Assembly (NCBI RefSeq): GCF_002091475.1
Contig: NZ_BCTR01000066.1
Location: 1-33,541 of the forward strand
DNA length: 33,541 bases
Direction of reading: 5' to 3'
Source of the DNA: Sphingomonas azotifigens NBRC 15497
GTDB taxonomy: Bacteria > Pseudomonadota > Alphaproteobacteria > Sphingomonadales > Sphingomonadaceae
Of this stretch, positions 32,715 to 33,541 are shown piece after piece. Position 1 is the first letter of the stretch; every line of letters begins with the position of its first letter. The notes below the pieces were generated by a model, which did not search any database, was not told the DNA's origin, and saw nothing but the letters and a program-made list of their open reading frames with translations. The position numbers and the translations under genes were made by a program.

Positions 32715-33541
32715 CGCCCTTGCTGCCTGCGGCGGGTCGTTGAGCGAACGCCTCGATCGCCTGGACGTGCGCGGCACGCCGGAGGCGCCGTTGCGCGCCG
32801 AGCTGGCGGCGGCCGCCGCCGCCTGGTGCGATGGCGGTTTCGGCGCCTTCGAAGCCATCGACGCGTTGGGCGAGGCGGTTGCGATCCCAGCTCTGGCGGA
32901 GAGCGATGGCGAATTGCGCGTGAGCTTCATCAAGCTGCCGACGGCTTCGACGTATTATTTTCTGCACGCGCGCGGGCTCGCAACCCTGCTCGACGACTGC
33001 GACAAGGCCGCGCTCGCCCGACGTGTGCTCGTGGCCAAGGATTTCGTGCCATTCCGCACCGTCCAGTGCAGTTTTGAGCCCTGGACCGGGATGGTCGCCG
33101 ACGCACCGGTCGGAGACGAGCCAGGCCTGCCCGTGCCGCGCCGCATCGTGCGCGATCAACTGGCGGTCGTTCCCCTCTCGATCGGGCCCTTGCTGCTAAC
33201 GGTACCGCCTGCTTCTCCGGCTCAGGCCGACGATCTGGTTGCGGGCGAAGCGCGCCAGGAAGCGCCGGCCGATGCTGCTGTGCCACAGCACCAAGGCGAA
33301 CCCCGGGTCAGCGGAGTCTTCGAAACCTGGCGGGCTGCCGCGCTTCCGCAATTGCTCCTGTGCCTTGTCGACGAGGTCTGGAAACAGGATGGCGAGACCC
33401 GCGTGGCGATTAATGGGCCGCGCAAGCGCAAGCTCCGCGCTGCGTTGGAGACGGTCGATCCGGAGCGCGATTTCAAGCTGGCCACCGAGGTCGCCGACTG
33501 GATCTTCAACTCGGGCCGCGATGCCGAGACGAGGCATACCC
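32680..33541 (+). CDS. Unidentified protein, truncated by the window end
   Basis: An ORF beginning ATG at 32680, overlapping the end of the NdpA-like gene by 35 bases, and open to the right edge (287 codons visible). It reads MTTPNRVRACADALAACGGS ... ELRVSFIKLPTASTYYFLHA then FVPFRTVQCSFEPW and, later, WRAAALPQLLLCLVDEVWKQ and ATEVADWIFNSGRDAETRH. It has no membrane segments or nucleotide-binding motif so far. The overlap implies coupled translation with the NdpA-like protein. The family is not recognised. It resembles the N-terminal part of larger cytoplasmic proteins in defence-type islands, but that is only an impression. Confidence 0.55.
   Translation, partial: MTTPNRVRACADALAACGGSLSERLDRLDVRGTPEAPLRAELAAAAAAWCDGGFGAFEAIDALGEAVAIPALAESDGELRVSFIKLPTASTYYFLHARGLATLLDDCDKAALARRVLVAKDFVPFRTVQCSFEPWTGMVADAPVGDEPGLPVPRRIVRDQLAVVPLSIGPLLLTVPPASPAQADDLVAGEARQEAPADAAVPQHQGEPRVSGVFETWRAAALPQLLLCLVDEVWKQDGETRVAINGPRKRKLRAALETVDPERDFKLATEVADWIFNSGRDAETRHT

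Noticed and set aside
1..33541. CRISPR arrays, complete tRNA or rRNA genes, insertion sequences, integrase
   Set aside because: None was seen by eye; only a tRNA 3' fragment is present at 16274-16289.

Overview
The window is high-GC DNA that looks alphaproteobacterial, most likely from a sphingomonad (Sphingomonas/Sphingobium/Novosphingobium type). This rests on the TonB receptor, the DUF6326 and DUF4386 membrane proteins, the many tiny conserved-looking proteins and the codon style. No marker gene proves the genus. Two genes are cut by the window ends: a TetR-type regulator on the left and an unidentified protein on the right.

Bases 1-16224 look like chromosomal backbone: the end of a TetR regulator; a secreted S9 prolyl-oligopeptidase-family peptidase; a TonB-dependent siderophore receptor coupled to a PepSY membrane protein (iron uptake); a broken receiver-domain gene; a PHB-depolymerase-family esterase; clusters of very small proteins; a ParS/MbcA-like small protein with a transglutaminase-like protein and a protein of unknown function; a CPA1-type Na+/H+ antiporter; and a DUF6326-DUF4386 membrane pair. 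Three copies of a ~75-nt conserved leader with a covarying stem (9121-9194, 11398-11473, 14116-14189) sit in front of small genes here. They are the least explained signal in this half.

At 16274-16289 there is a 16-bp 3' end of a tRNA gene (best match tRNA-Glu, minus strand, CCA included), followed by an intrinsic terminator but with no tRNA body. This is the usual scar of an island integrated into a tRNA 3' end, with the island extending to the right.

The putative island begins with two divergent anti-phage defence operons around one ~190-bp control region. Leftward is a Shango-like set: sngA (TerB-type protein), sngB (BrxD-like P-loop ATPase) and sngC (Lhr-like DEAH-type helicase). Rightward is a complete type I Zorya set: zorA (MotA/ExbB-like channel with a long tail), zorB (MotB-like with an OmpA-type peptidoglycan-binding domain), zorC (EH-signature protein) and zorD (SNF2 translocase). 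Genes within each operon overlap or nearly touch, and the key residues are present, so both systems look intact. In the known Zorya model, ZorAB is an ion-driven envelope motor that senses phage at the cell surface, and ZorC and ZorD act on invading DNA. Shango supplies a second ATPase/helicase-based defence.

After zorD come ~0.5 kb of degenerate dispersed repeats, a minus-strand pseudogene with two frameshifts and an in-frame stop, an AT-rich operator-like segment, and a two-gene unit (NdpA/YejK-like nucleoid-associated protein plus an unidentified overlapping ORF) that runs off the window. That unit could be part of a third, uncharacterised island system. No complete tRNA, rRNA, CRISPR array, integrase or insertion sequence was found.
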